NCBI RefSeq assembly: GCF_046630445.1
Contig: NC_092333.1
Coordinates: 356,781,001 to 356,845,000, forward strand
Source of the DNA: Rutidosis leptorrhynchoides
Lineage: Eukaryota; Streptophyta; Magnoliopsida; Asterales; Asteraceae
Length of the DNA: 64,000 bases
Direction of reading: 5' to 3'
The notes beneath the pieces were generated by a model. It did not search any database. It was not told where the DNA came from and worked only from the letters and a program-made list of their open reading frames with translations. Position 1 is the stretch's first letter. Each line of letters starts with the position of its first letter. Below, in pieces: positions 35,700 to 47,166 of this stretch. The translations under genes and the position numbers were made by a program.

Positions 35700-36120
35700 C
35701 TTTTCATTAATCACTATATGTGCTTTTCATTAATCACCATATGTGTTTTTCATTAATCACCATATGCGCTTTTCATCATATATCATTTTCATCATATGCG
35801 TTGCGCTTTTAATCATATGCGCTGTGCTTTTCATCATGTGCGCTTTTCATCATATGCGCCTTTTATCATATGCGCTTCTAATCATATGCGCCTTTTATCA
35901 TATGCACTTTTTATCATCTGCGCTTTTAATCGTATGCGTTGCGCTTTTCATCATATGCGCTTTTTATCATCTGCGCTTTTAATCGTATGCGCTGCGCTTT
36001 TCATCATATGCGTTTTTCATCATATGCGCTTTTTATCATATGCGCTTTTTATCATCTGCGTTTTTAATCGTATGCGCTGCGCTTTTCATCATATGCGCTT
36101 TTTATCATATGCGCTTTTGA
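35700..36120. repeat. 16 bp tandem array (GCGCTTTTCATCATAT-type)
   Basis: More than twenty units, mostly 16 bp, e.g. GCGCTTTTCATCATAT, GCGCTTTTTATCATCT and GCGCTTTTAATCGTAT, sometimes with a GCGTTGCGC junction. Higher-order repeats of several units are visible (35930-36110). The period is not a multiple of three, and the resulting long overlapping frames are by-products of the repeat. It stands where the protease and 5' integrase of the Copia element should be. Confidence 0.93.
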
Positions 36121-36545
36121 TATTATGATTACAGTTGTAATATTAATATTAATATTAATACTCGTATTATTATTATATTATTTTATCCCAGTAGATTAAA
36201 GAATTGTTAAGACTCAAATTAGATTCCATTATATAACACCAAACCACTTAGAGATGGCAATAGATATAATTCAAACAAACACCAGAACCTCATCTTGATA
36301 ATATATAAACATATAACAACAACTGAAAAACGTGGTCCAACAAATAAACAATAATTCGGCCAAGATAAAATATAAACATGGTGGCTTAATAAGGAAACCC
36401 GATGATATTTCAGTTCCTTTGTTTTATTCTAAAACTCAAGTGGCAACCATCTTTATCAACTTTTAATAATAAAAACATAGAATACTCAAGTAACATCTTT
36501 TTGAGTCGACAAGCAAAAATGGGTGGGTCTTACGGTCCCTCTTAT
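36121..36545. other. Unassigned interior of the Copia element
   Basis: AT-rich, no recognisable coding on either strand. The right edge carries the target duplication CCTCTTAT (36538-36545) of the hAT MITE. Confidence 0.5.
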
Positions 36546-37184
36546 CAGGGGCGGAGGCAGGATTTTGAAAGGTTGGGGTCACAAAATTATAACTAATGTA
36601 GCCACTATAAAATATTTAATTATCAAACTATTATTAGCTACATACAAAATATTCAAGTTACATTTCGAAATTTTCTTAGTTGAAAACGACCCATGAGTGC
36701 TTCATTCGGACACTAGAAATTGTCTTTCTATGAACCCAACATGGCAATCCTTTAAAACTTCATTATTAAGCTACGCATATTAAGTTTTACAAGCTTCATT
36801 TTTAATATATAAAAATAAATAGAAGACATATCTAAATAGAATGAACTACTCATGATATAAATTAAATTTGTTGAACTAGATTAGGCATGAAATCTAGTTA
36901 ATTAACTCTAACATACTTGATGGCGACTACTACTAGTGAAATATGTTAAAAGAGATTTGTAAAATCATCGGTACGTGCACATAAGATTTTGGATATATGG
37001 GCTGCTAACAATAATTGGGCTGTGGACTGATTAGAAAAAGTTATCGGTGTATATAAGATTTTTGGATGGTGTCACGTACACAAAATAAAATATTTTACAC
37101 TACAAAGGCTACTAGGTTGTGAATTAAATGACAAGTTGAGTAGGGTCACTTGCCCACAGTACCCAATAGGTACCTCCGCCTCTG
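36546..37184. mobile_element. hAT MITE, CAGGGGCGGA family (639 bp)
   Basis: Ends CAGGGGCGGAGG and (complement) CAGAGGCGGAGG, with a perfect 8 bp duplication CCTCTTAT at 36538-36545 and 37185-37192. No transposase. It is nested in the Copia interior and therefore younger than it. Confidence 0.92.
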
Positions 37185-37192
37185 CCTCTTAT

Positions 37193-38500
37193 AATAAATA
37201 AATTAGAACCTCATCATCATAATCTAGAAGGCAGCCAAATAATCGAAAGCTTGATGATTTCATTCGGTAACAGTAGGATTTAAATGAAACTCATAATCCA
37301 AGTGATGTGAGCTCAAAGATCAAGTGAAGGTGTGTAGTGGGGCTGGCTTAGCTCATCATGACACATTCAAAACAATTAAGTCCAACTTGTTATATCCTTT
37401 AGTCGACTAGAAAATTGAAGATTGCCCCACATGTATTAATATATGACAAGAAAATTGATAAATGTGTTTTGTTCATGATGGGGGTGGGGTTGTGTGATTG
37501 ACACTTTCGGCCAAAAAAAATTGAAAGTAAAACGTGGGTTAGCAAACAGCTGGATAGTTTGATTGCTTGTGGGGTTCCGTTTTTTTAAATATAATAGCAC
37601 TCAATCATTCATAATTACCGTCTTTACTTCCACTAACTCTTTAATATCGGCACCTTCACTTCCTATCACCATTATTAACATATTCGATTTTTATTATCTT
37701 CTAATCCTCATCCTCTATGTTTATTAACGAGGTTAGAAAAAAAATATATGAAGGGTGGCGGTTTAGTGAGGTTCTTTCAATAATTGTCATATACATATAA
37801 ACAAACACCCGCGGGTAAATAGAAAATTGTGGCGGGCGGGTCGCGGATGTATAGGATCCGCGCCCGTCGCCCGCGGGTGCCATCCCTACGACCCTACTTG
37901 TACTGAATCATTTAGAGGTACACCAAGAGTGGAAACCGTTCAGTACCACTCTTTCATCCAGAGGCACACATCAAAAGGACTGACTGACTATCCATACTTG
38001 CTCTTAAATTTTATTTTCTTCCTTTTAGATTAGTTTTATGATAGTTTTAATTATTGTAAGTGTGCTAATAAATAGCTTAAACGGATATTGTATTTTGAGG
38101 TTCTGCCGTGTGAAGATAATACAACTGAAGTAAAAAGTACAAGACTTTTAAAGCTACAAAGAAGACCCAGCGAGAGGTACAAGCAACATGCATGGAGTAC
38201 AAGTCTACAAAGCATAAGCAAGTTGTCGGCAGAAAACAATACCAGGACATACTCATTCAAACATCGTTTAAAGTTCACATTCAACATTTTTCTCCGTCTC
38301 GTTTCAAGCAAGTAGATAGATATCAATTAATATTAATAAAAAAAACAAGAGGATTGTTTTGAGGTACGGATTCCTTGTTAATTAACTAAGTCAAAGTAAT
38401 GTAAATTATAACGTCAACAGCTTTTTGGAATACCTGATGAGTATAACTCAGTGGTGGAAGAACCCAATCTGATAAATTCTTGATCAGAAGACACATCAGA
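37193..38500. other. Unassigned, including a hAT-end fragment
   Basis: 37800-37889 is GC-rich and ends CCCGCGGGTGCCATCCCTA, whose complement begins TAGGGATGGCACCCGCGGG, a hAT-type end. No partner end was found, so it is a truncated copy. The rest (e.g. 37890-38330) shows no known protein in any frame. Confidence 0.4.
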
Positions 38501-38571
38501 GGTTTCTAGATCTTCCGGCGGTTTTAGCAGCGGATGACGGTGGCCTGCGGGAGCTCTTCGTGCTGATAACG
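38501..38571 (-). other. Copia PBS and leader
   Basis: Minus strand reads GTTATCAGCACGAAGAGC directly after the 5' LTR, then GC-richer leader. The TATCAGCACGA word is the putative primer site; the primer tRNA is not certain. Confidence 0.5.
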
Positions 38572-38811
38572 TGTTATTATTTAGTAGTAACAAAGAAGAG
38601 ATTAAATTCTTATTCAAGAATGGTGTACATATCCTTACAATTGAGTGAGTATTTATAATACTAAAACTTAACTGTACATTACTCGTTTTCATCTTCAATT
38701 ATAGAGTAGGTGAAATAGTAATCAATAATTCATAATTTTACTGTGCAAGATTATCAATCATCTCTATTAATCTGCATCCGTACAAAATATGAATCCATCT
38801 ATATCATAACA
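38572..38811 (-). repeat. Copia 5' LTR (240 bp)
   Basis: Partner of 32523-32762; TGTTATTATTT ... ATATCATAACA in plus-strand reading. It lies 398 bp upstream of the NB-ARC start codon. Confidence 0.9.
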
Positions 38812-39063
38812 ATATGAGCTATTTGTAAATTTAATTTAATCCTTTTATATAGTAGAAACTTATTGTTCACATGTGTGGTTATGAAGCACCAAAAGGACAA
38901 TATAAAGATAAATAGATACATTGTAGAAGCTCCATTTTATAAGATCACAAGTGGTCTTTATTTTAATTTTAACTTAATCTAAGAAGTGTAAAATGTTTCA
39001 AAGTATTGTTAAAATTAATACAAACAAACATGTTTTTATTCGAATAAAAAAAGGAGTAACATC

Positions 39064-39070
39064 TTATAAT
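39064..39070 (+). promoter_or_regulatory. Candidate TATA box for the NB-ARC gene
   Basis: TTATAAT about 140 bp upstream of the ATG at 39210, followed by an AC/TC-rich stretch suitable as a 5' UTR. Another TATA-like word (TTTTATAAG) is at about 38935. Neither is proven. Confidence 0.35.
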
Positions 39071-39209
39071 AGAGTAAAGGTATCCAAGGCTTGTTAAATT
39101 CTTACTTCTTTCAGTTTCAACAAGAAAAGCATCACGTCCCTTTTAAAACACCTTCAATTATCCAATCATAGTTTCATTCTATTCAAAATCTGTCTTGTAA
39201 GTTTCAAAA

Positions 39210-40643
39210 ATGGCCCATCAGCTTGATGATGATGATATTGAACAACATCTAATAGAAAAAATCAGTCAAGCCATTATCGTTTCAGGTAAGAAACAAAATA
39301 ATATTGTTATCAGATTATTAAATCTCTCAGAACCTGATTTTATTACCTTGTTGAATAAACTCAAAGAAACAACAAACCCAAATGTTGTAAAAGATTGGAT
39401 GAGTTTAAGAAGGGCTAGCCTTTATGAACTCAACAATTTGTTATCTGATTGGTTGATAACCAAAAGTCAAACCTTATTCTCCCCAATTGAAATTCGCAAC
39501 TCATATGAGAACATCAAGAAAAGCTTAAGGAGGTTGACCAAAGAAGTCAACGGTGAGGAAGACACGTCATCAAGAGGTAAAAAAGATGCTACTATTATTA
39601 CTGATGATGATAATGCTAATGATGAAATGTCTGGTTCCTATGATCATGATCAAGAACCTAACCACACCATTTTTATAAGAAACAAAAATGATGTTTACAG
39701 ATGGAGTTCTAGGCATAAACCAAGCAAAATTTATGGTTTGGAACATATAGTTATGGCAATGGAAAGAGATATTGTCATTAGAAACATTAATGCTCCTTAT
39801 CAAGTATATGGTGTTGTAGGTGTTGCAGGAATTGGTAAAACAACACTTTGTCAAGAAATTTTTAATAGAGATTTAGTGAAACAACATTTTAGTCCAAGAT
39901 TATGGGTTTGTTTATCTAAACAACCTAATAATCACAAAGATGACTATAAACAAGAAGTTGTTGTTAGGATGTTGAAGTGTTTAGGGATTGAAGATGATGT
40001 CATTAATGCCGCGGGAAATGGCGATAAATATGGACTCAAAAGACTCATTCTTCTTCTAAGGTTACAACTTATTGGTAAACGATATTTAATCGTGTTAGAT
40101 GATGCTTGGTGTGATAAGTTATATGTTACCAAACACGACAAAAATAATAAAACAAATGAGCATGATGCAAATGATGATACTAAGACAGAGGATACATATT
40201 TTTGGAACTTGACACAAAAGGATGAGTTAGATGAAAAAACGGGACATGATCAATTAGCATATGCATTGCCAAAAGGGTGTGGTGGAACGATTATATCGTC
40301 GAGCCGATCACAAACATTGGTTAAGAAAATGTTTGGGAAAGATGTTAGTTTGCAATGTTTGAAACCGCAAAAGGACGAAAACATTGACAAGATATTTGAT
40401 GATGAAGTGATTGGATACGATGAAGGTATGAGAGAATTGCCACAACATTTGAAGGATTTAAAAGGTAAGATATTGGAAAAATGTGATAGGATTCCATTAG
40501 GTGCTAAATTGCTAGCAAAAATTGCTAGAGAACAATTGCAACAGAAAACAAACACTACAAGTGCCGGAGGACAAGTTCCGGCAGGTGGGAACGCCGGTGA
40601 CGGTGGTGTTCCGAAGTCAAAGGCTAAGAATGACACCCTCTAA
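39210..40643 (+). CDS. NB-ARC domain protein without LRR (At5g45490/At5g45510-like)
   Basis: An intact, intronless 477-codon gene with good start context (TCAAAAATGGCC). Residues 1-112 form a helical, coiled-coil-like N-terminus, and 113-160 are acidic low complexity. The NB-ARC core shows the P-loop GVAGIGKTT (204-212), an RNBS-A-like FSPRLWVCLS (227-236), kinase-2 YLIVLDDAW (292-300), an RNBS-B-like GGTIISSSRS (358-367) and a GLPL-like CDRIPLGAKLLA (425-436). An Asn/Asp/Lys-rich insert (303-330) follows kinase-2. There is no TIR, MHD motif or leucine-rich repeat, and the C-terminus is Gly/Pro/Ala-rich. Small NB-ARC proteins of this build are known in plants as probable disease-resistance proteins; they would bind ATP in the cytosol and may act as helpers or adaptors, which is inference. 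It is the only convincing host gene in the window. Confidence 0.9.
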   Translation: MAHQLDDDDIEQHLIEKISQAIIVSGKKQNNIVIRLLNLSEPDFITLLNKLKETTNPNVVKDWMSLRRASLYELNNLLSDWLITKSQTLFSPIEIRNSYENIKKSLRRLTKEVNGEEDTSSRGKKDATIITDDDNANDEMSGSYDHDQEPNHTIFIRNKNDVYRWSSRHKPSKIYGLEHIVMAMERDIVIRNINAPYQVYGVVGVAGIGKTTLCQEIFNRDLVKQHFSPRLWVCLSKQPNNHKDDYKQEVVVRMLKCLGIEDDVINAAGNGDKYGLKRLILLLRLQLIGKRYLIVLDDAWCDKLYVTKHDKNNKTNEHDANDDTKTEDTYFWNLTQKDELDEKTGHDQLAYALPKGCGGTIISSSRSQTLVKKMFGKDVSLQCLKPQKDENIDKIFDDEVIGYDEGMRELPQHLKDLKGKILEKCDRIPLGAKLLAKIAREQLQQKTNTTSAGGQVPAGGNAGDGGVPKSKAKNDTL

Positions 40644-40690
40644 ATGGATCTGATAAGGGGGCATAAATGGCAGACAAGACATTGATTGGA

Positions 40691-40783
40691 AATAAATGCT
40701 TTTCAATTATTCTATCTACTCATGTTATTTTTATTTATTTTATGCGTGTTTTTAACCCCGTTTTTCTAATGTTTTAAAATAAA
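40691..40783 (+). terminator. Polyadenylation signals of the NB-ARC gene
   Basis: AATAAA at 40691-40696 (48 bp after the stop) and again at 40778-40783, in T-rich surroundings. Either could direct 3' end formation. Confidence 0.5.
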
Positions 40784-40828
40784 ATAATAATAATAATGGT
40801 ATGTTGACTCGCTTTTATAATTTTTTAT

Positions 40829-40905
40829 TTTTTTTTGAATGACAACTTTATTAAAACTATTTTTTTTTTTTTTTTTTTTTTGAATGACAACTTTATTAAA
40901 ACTTG
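40829..40905 (-). repeat. Tandem LINE-like 3' tails
   Basis: Two copies of GAATGACAACTTTATTAAAACT (40837-40858 and 40882-40903, last two bases optional), each preceded by a T run. On the minus strand each reads ...TTTAATAAAGTTGTCATTC followed by poly(A), as at the 3' end of plant L1-type LINEs. They are best read as two extremely truncated insertions or one insertion duplicated. Confidence 0.45.
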
Positions 40906-41550
40906 TAGTAAGAAATTAGATGTAAATAGCAACAATTATAATGGCATTATAATATTTTTACAACGACTAGATAACCATGATAACATATTATGTGATTGCT
41001 CAATAGTTATTATTATCAGTCACTATATGGTTAATGTTATGGCTTGCCTATTATGCTTACATTGTTGACTTGATGTGCCTAATTTTCCTTGATAAGAATC
41101 TTAAATACAAGCATATACTCATTATGATATCATGCTATAATACATATGCTTGCACTTTGAAATATTATTGACCATTATGCATGTTTGTATATCTTGTCGT
41201 GGCATATGCTTACTATGATGAATGTTATTCTCTGACTAATAACTAATGTATCGAGCTCATAAGCGTATTTATAATGATCTGGACTATATTGCAAATAGTG
41301 ATTGCACATCTTCAATGCATCTCTATGACCACCATCTATGTCAAAGTAAGTGCACTTCTTAATTGTTTCCCACCATGTATGTTTAAACGGTGAGCATTAC
41401 TCAAGGGCGCACTTAGTTTCAGGGGTAGCTAACCTTTTTGCTTCAACAAAAGGGGGAGAAAGATGTGTGGTAAGTGACGTTAACACCTGTGTGTTTGTGG
41501 TATAACATTGGTAACCACTTACATGTTTGTCATCATCAAAAAGGGGTGAT
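40906..41550 (+). other. Unassigned, ending in a probable Copia 3' UTR/PPT
   Basis: No coding recognised. From about 41400 it resembles the end of a SIRE-type Copia interior (AAAAGGGGGAG at about 41447; CATCATCAAAAAGGGG directly before 41551, the probable PPT). Confidence 0.4.
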
Positions 41551-43239
41551 TGTTGGTTGATAATCCAGATAATATTCGAACATTGGTAATCTTTGTTTTG
41601 ATGACGATAAACATTGTTAAAAGTGATTACACATGGAATTAAGTTATCAGACAAGTTCATAAACCTACTTCATCTCTAGCAAACGATCAATACACATAAC
41701 TAGTCATCAATCGATTTTTTCATTTTAACCTCTACGGCTTACTTACGGTATGACCATTTATCCACCATAGTTGTAGAAGGCATTCCTATGATCAACGTTA
41801 TCAAGAATAATGGTTTACGGTATGACCGTTTTACTTAAACTGATCAAAATTCTATTTCGAATCACTTAGTCAAAATCGATATTTTTATGTGATTAAAATA
41901 TAGTCTAAAAAGGTTCCTAAATCTCTTAATGATTAAGTTATCACAATCTGTCACTTAGTACAACATAGCCTAATTCATATCTATATAATTATTTTAAGTC
42001 TCCGTGATATACATAAGTGTTGAAAGCTCTTGACGTTAGTACCAACTTAGACACTAATACATATGGTCACCAAGTCCCAATTAGAAGATGCCCCATATTA
42101 ATACATGTTTTGGACATTAATCTATACTTATACATTCATCTATGTAATTCTTGACATATTGCTCATTCACACATACTTATCCTGAGTCTAAACCATATCG
42201 TATTACACTCAAACATATAGAGATATGGTCTAATGACTTGTAAGAATCTTGACTCATATTCGTATTGATTTAATGAAATCAATGTATCACAATTTTAAGT
42301 GTACTTGAATATAGACATGAGGATCCAACATAAAACCATATGCGATTATATTTCTAACACATCAGAATGTGGTTTTCTCTACCTACATTAATCTCGTTAT
42401 TGTGATAAACTTAATGTTTACATATGCTTATTTATCCATTAACGATAATCAATATTTCAATGGTTAAGTAATGCATCACCCTTAATCTCAAAGGTATAAT
42501 ATTTTAAAGTATTTATCTTAGTCAAAATGGGATTATTACCTTTTATGATTGTACTTAATATATGATGCAATGTTTACTGATATCACTCAAAATGGTCATG
42601 TTTTTTACTAGTGATATCATCCGTATTTTAACCTTAATATCAACAAAAAGAGCTCTGAACATGAAAAATCATACAAATTGTAATATAGGGGCCAAAATGC
42701 TTAATTGTCAAAATTAGGCCAAAACAAGGTTTTTAGTGCATTTTCCATTCAAGATGTATACTCTACCTAATTAGCCTTAAATTAGGTATTCTTAGACTCA
42801 TATACATCCATGGAGACTCTTGGTGTCTAGAATTGACAACCTTAAACTGAAGAACAGAGTAAAGTCAGGACTAGGGTTTCCGAAAACCCTAATATCAGAG
42901 ATCACTCTAAAACACTACTCCGAAAGATCAAGAAAACTAGCAGACTTAACGACACTTAATTGAAGCTCATCCGCGAAGATATATCCATGACCTAGATCAA
43001 TTTTGCATCCGCTTGAAGAGATCAAGAAGATATAAGACTTACACACACTAAACCTTAATCGCTCCTACACTCATGTCCGACCAACAAGAGCTTTAGAGAC
43101 TAATATAGGAAATTGTGTACACTTAAGATCAAGCTTATAGATCTTATAGAAGACTTCCTTATCTACTACAAGTTGACTAGACGTACTAAAAGCTAAGTAA
43201 GAATGCAATTATCAAAGAAATCATCCGTAATAACCACCA

Positions 43240-43512
43240 CCACACCAACTAGCAACCCGGTTGATGAAACTTGCGACCTATTATGTCAACTGGCGACCGA
43301 TTTGATGTAACTGGTGACCAGTTACATCAAATGGTGACCCAGTTAAATGATTGAAACTGGCAACCCATGGTTGGCACCTGGCGACCCTGGGTCTCAATAC
43401 TGGCGACCCGGTTAGTTAACCATTTGAAACTGGCAACCCATGGTTAGTTAATCATTTGAAACTGGAAACCCATGGTTAGCAACTGCGGACCCTGGACTCA
43501 AAACTAGCGACA
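43240..43512 (+). repeat. ACTGGCGACCC-type repeats upstream of the LTR TATA box
   Basis: About ten variants of ACTGGCGACCCGGTT / ACTGGCAACCCATGGTT in 270 bp, two of them within a longer repeat (43415-43475), ending just upstream of the TATA box. This looks like promoter-proximal enhancer-type repetition. Confidence 0.8.
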
Positions 43513-43517
43513 CGTAT

Positions 43518-43526
43518 TATATAAAT
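43518..43526 (+). promoter_or_regulatory. TATA box in probable Copia LTR
   Basis: TATATAAAT followed about 30 bp later by TTTTACACACACTCAATTC, a plausible start region. Confidence 0.55.
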
Positions 43527-43745
43527 AGACTACTGATCATTCACTTTTACACACACTCAATTCTACTTTCAATTCAATTCAAAGAAACTATGTTCGAGTA
43601 TTCTTCTTTTTTTATCATTCAGTGGTTGTAATGATGTAATAGCTAGAGGTTCAAAGGTCATACTTGTTTTCTAGTATTGTAGTTAATTTAGCAATAAAAG
43701 GGGTACTTTTGGAAAGCATTATCAAGAAGTATTTTGCATTCAACA

Positions 43746-45060
43746 ATTCAGGTATTTACTATCTCTATTCTTGTATTATATCTGAATATTATAATAAACG
43801 TTAAGTTCATTATAATCGTTAGGAGCTAAATTAACTCTTATGTTAAGTTCATTATAATTGTTGTCGTTTAAATCATTATAAGTGTTTGATTCAATGCTTT
43901 ATAAACGGAGTGAATTTTTGTCAACTTATATAAAGTTTATTCAACTCGTATCGTGCTTAATTCTGCAAAAGTGTTTTAGGTATTCTACTTTTTAAAATCT
44001 TGATGGATGGTGTCCTGGAAATTGAAAGATTAGGCCAGGCACGGGGTATAAGATTCAAAATAAATGTGTTTTCAAAAATTACGATAAATATCTTGTTGGA
44101 GAAATCTGGGGTATTTATGGTCTATGAAACTAAATAACATAACAACACTCATTTAATAAATTGGCTTGAGACGCAGCCGATGTCGTTTTCAGTCATTTGT
44201 ATAAAGCTTAACATTATAAACTTTATTCATAGCCGAGAATTAGGATTAGTCATTAACACATGTTTTAAATTTAAACGGCAAAATATCACTTTATTCATAG
44301 CTGAGAATCATTCTCAACTGTTTAAATTAACCATTACCAACTTAATTAGGTAGGAATAATATTTCTATTTCTGACTAGTATTGTCAACAAGTCTAATCTA
44401 TCTTGTTACACACTCGCGAGAATTTCCATAAGAGAATTAGGATTCGAGGGTGGTTGTTGGGTTGGTTTATTTTATTATAATGGAAACACTCTTTTATACT
44501 AAATCCATATTTTTTTTATCAAAGTGATGCATTTATCATTTATGCTTGAATTAGGTTTCTTGAAAATAAATTAATGGATAAAAATATATTTGATAGATTA
44601 ATGGTGATAGTTATTTCTCGAAACAATAGTATCGTAATCCGGGATGCAACTCACATATTTAATGAAACCGCTTTTATCATATAAAGTACATCCCTATTAG
44701 TTTAATTTAGTATCTTAATTATTGTCTTTAATAATCATAAACAACCAAAACCAAAATACCTAAATCTATAATAATATATAAAGAATTATGATTAAATCGA
44801 ACACTCAAGAATGACACCCGAGTCATACTTATTCATTTCAAACTAACAAAAATTCTAGTAATAATATTGTGATTCAGGCTAACCCTGAACTTATAAATTA
44901 TAAACTTGAAGACCTTAACCAAACAGCCTGCACGGTTAACCGCCGCGTCGGGTGGTGCAATCGCCGACATTCGGACCGCTGGTAACATTAGGAAAGAATA
45001 CCATAACCGTAGGCGCACCATTTACCAATCTAATAGCATCATAAAAGGTGATAATTAATA
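43746..45060. other. Unassigned
   Basis: AT-rich sequence with short frames only (such as 44833-45021 and 44936-45178, -) and no domain. A GC-richer island lies at 44930-44990. Confidence 0.4.
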
Positions 45061-45063
45061 CAG

Positions 45064-45253
45064 AGAGCTTGGCTTGAGCGGTATTGAGGTGAGATCCAAC
45101 TTGGGGTACTGCCAACCCAGGTTCGATTCTCACTTCAAGCGAGAAGTTTTCAACCTTTGATGATACTGCCAACATCAATGCGATTTGGGAAGGTCTCTAG
45201 GGGATTTTCCCAACCTTCGATGGTACTGCCAACATCGTTGCGATTTGGGTTTC
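45064..45253 (+). other. SINE-like segment with B box and a short direct repeat
   Basis: A possible A box (TGGCTTGAGCGG, 45070-45081) and B box (GGTTCGATTCT, 45120-45130) are spaced about 40 bp apart as in tRNA-derived SINEs. Downstream, a 40 bp unit (TACTGCCAACATC...TGCGATTTGGG) is repeated (45160-45190 and 45223-45250). No poly(A) tail or target duplication was found. Confidence 0.4.
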
Positions 45254-45486
45254 TGATAGGACCCTAAATGCATGAATACAATAAATGTTGAACGATAAAC
45301 CACATGAATGTAGAGAGCATTGGCCAACAAGTCAAGATTGTATTCCACGGCTCTCTTGAATACATTACATAACGGTGGCTATCATTAGATAATTTAGGGA
45401 GCCGTGGATCCTTTATATAGCCCTTATCTAAAGGATCCTCCATAAGGCTAGGGAAAATTGTTTTACTCCTTTCCAGGGTTCTAACA
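45254..45486 (-). repeat. Short Copia-type 3' LTR (233 bp)
   Basis: Plus-strand reading runs from TGATAGGACCC to GGTTCTAACA. On the minus strand it starts TGTTAGAACC directly after a PPT-like CTCCTAGGGGAGAT and ends CCTATCA. The partner LTR would lie beyond the LARD array. Confidence 0.65.
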
Positions 45487-46412
45487 ATCTCCCCTAGGAG
45501 TGAGACGGGTTTCCAAAAACTAACTCCCTAGGAAAATATACAACATTGCAAGGAAAGAATCAACTCTTGCTTACTAACTCCCCCCAAATGATGTACGACC
45601 GTTGATGAAGATCTTGAATCTTCACTTTGAATCATAAAATAAATTCATATCTCTAGCATTGTCTTGGTCAATCATTACGCTCCAACATCTTCCTTTTCAT
45701 CCTCGAATTGTCACGCTAACAATCTTCTTTCGACTTTGTTTGAGCATTGAAATTCATCGCAATTTCTTTGTTCTGTCAACTGTCTTTGATTTTCACAGCG
45801 GAATGCGCATTGAAGATCACATCACAAACTAAATATGTCACCATCGATTGCTAGACAACAATCTTCTCCTTGACTTAGGTGTAATAAATGTTTAGAATTT
45901 GCTTGTATTGAGAAGTCGTTTCGAAACTTTAGAAACTCCCCCTCAAAGTACATGGGCTCACATCAATGGTTCGATCATTGGCTCCCGCAGGTACTCCCAA
46001 TAATCCTATGTGGTATCCATACAGTTGGCTTGAGATGCCTCTTGAACTAATTCTTGTTCCAAAGAGTACTTTTTGATATAGGCTACGAGGAAACTCCTCA
46101 TATGATGTAGGATCTTCTTCGAGTCTCTACCTCCCCAAACAAACAATTCTTTCTTTGAAGTTAGAGTCCAATAATGTACATGTATTGAAGTCACAATGTT
46201 AAGCCCGAGACCCATACTGAGTGTATGGAAGTCATAGTTGAATCATCATTTGACTTTTATTACGAAGCACCGTCGAATTCTAGAAACTCCCACACAAATC
46301 TTTCTGCACAGACCTATAGAATTAGAAGGACCTACTGGGAACTTCAAGGTCAATGGCCATTGACTGGAAGCATATATTGAATACCACTCCAGGAAAGATT
46401 TCTCCCTTGACC
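45487..46412 (-). other. Interior of the short-LTR Copia element, truncated by the LARD array
   Basis: Adjoins the PPT side of the LTR. It has further CCCCCT-rich tracts (about 45586 and 45936), but I could not identify RT or RNase H in any frame. It ends where the LARD LTR begins at 46413. Confidence 0.45.
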
Positions 46413-47166
46413 TGAAAGGACCCGTCCTAATCCATCCGGACTAAGTCCATATCGATTATAAACGATTCACATCAGTTGATTACATCGCGAGGTACTTGAC
46501 CTCCATATGATACATTTTACAAACATTGCATTCGTTTTTGAAAAGACAATCTTTCATTACATCGAAATTTGACGGCATGCATATCATTTCATAATATATC
46601 TAACTATAATTGACTTAATAATAATCTTGATGAACTCAACGACTCGAATGCAACGTATTTGGAAATATGCCATGAATGACTCCAAGTAATATCTTTAAAA
46701 TGAGCAAATGCACAGCGGAAGATTTCTTTCGTACCTGAGAATAAACATGCTTTCAAGTGTCAACCAAAAGGTTGGTGAGTTCATTAGTTTGACATAAATA
46801 ATCATTTCATAATTTTAATAGACCACAAGATTTCATATTTCCATTTCTCATAAACATACGTCCCATGCATAGAGACAAAAATATCATTCATATGGATTGA
46901 GCACCTGGTAACCGACATTCACAATATGCATAAAAGAATATCCCCATCATTCCGGGATCCTCCTTCGGACATGATATAAATTTCGAAGTACTAAAGCATC
47001 CGGTACTTTGGATGGGGCTTGTTGGGGCCCGATAGATCTATCTTTAGAGTTCGCGTCAATTAGGGTGTCTGTTCCCTAATTCTTAGATTACCAGACTATA
47101 TAAAAAGGGGCATATTCGATTTCGATCATTCAACCATATAATGTAGTTTCAATTACTTGTGTCTAT

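Larger units (their letters stand above)
32523..38811 (-). mobile_element. Decayed Ty1/Copia retrotransposon with two secondary disruptions
   Basis: Two 240 bp LTRs (32523-32762 and 38572-38811) flank degraded Copia pol on the minus strand. Near the 3' LTR the minus strand has the PPT AAGGGGGAG. Next to the 5' LTR it has GTTATCAGCACGA, the kind of site some Copia elements use as PBS. Flanks TTATG (32518-32522) and ATATG (38812-38816) match in 4 of 5 bases, an aged target duplication. The expected gag and protease regions are replaced or unrecognisable, and the interior holds a 16 bp tandem array and a hAT MITE. Confidence 0.85.
41551..43745 (+). repeat. Probable Copia (SIRE-like) 3' or solo LTR (2195 bp)
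   Basis: Begins TGTTGG after the PPT-like CAAAAAGGGGTGAT and can be closed at ...TTCAACA (43745), giving matching TGTTG/CAACA ends. A strong TATA box (43518-43526) and an AATAAA (43691 region) fit promoter and polyadenylation sites inside an LTR. No PBS follows, so it is a 3' or solo LTR. The 3' limit is the least certain part. Confidence 0.5.

Noticed and set aside
35743..36128. Long overlapping Met/His/Phe-rich ORFs
   Set aside because: By-product of the 16 bp tandem array.
40250..40636. 128-residue ORF antisense to the NB-ARC gene
   Set aside because: Shadow of the coding strand; no independent start signals.
44833..45178. Two overlapping minus-strand ORFs in a GC-richer island
   Set aside because: No recognisable domain or start context; too short to support a gene.
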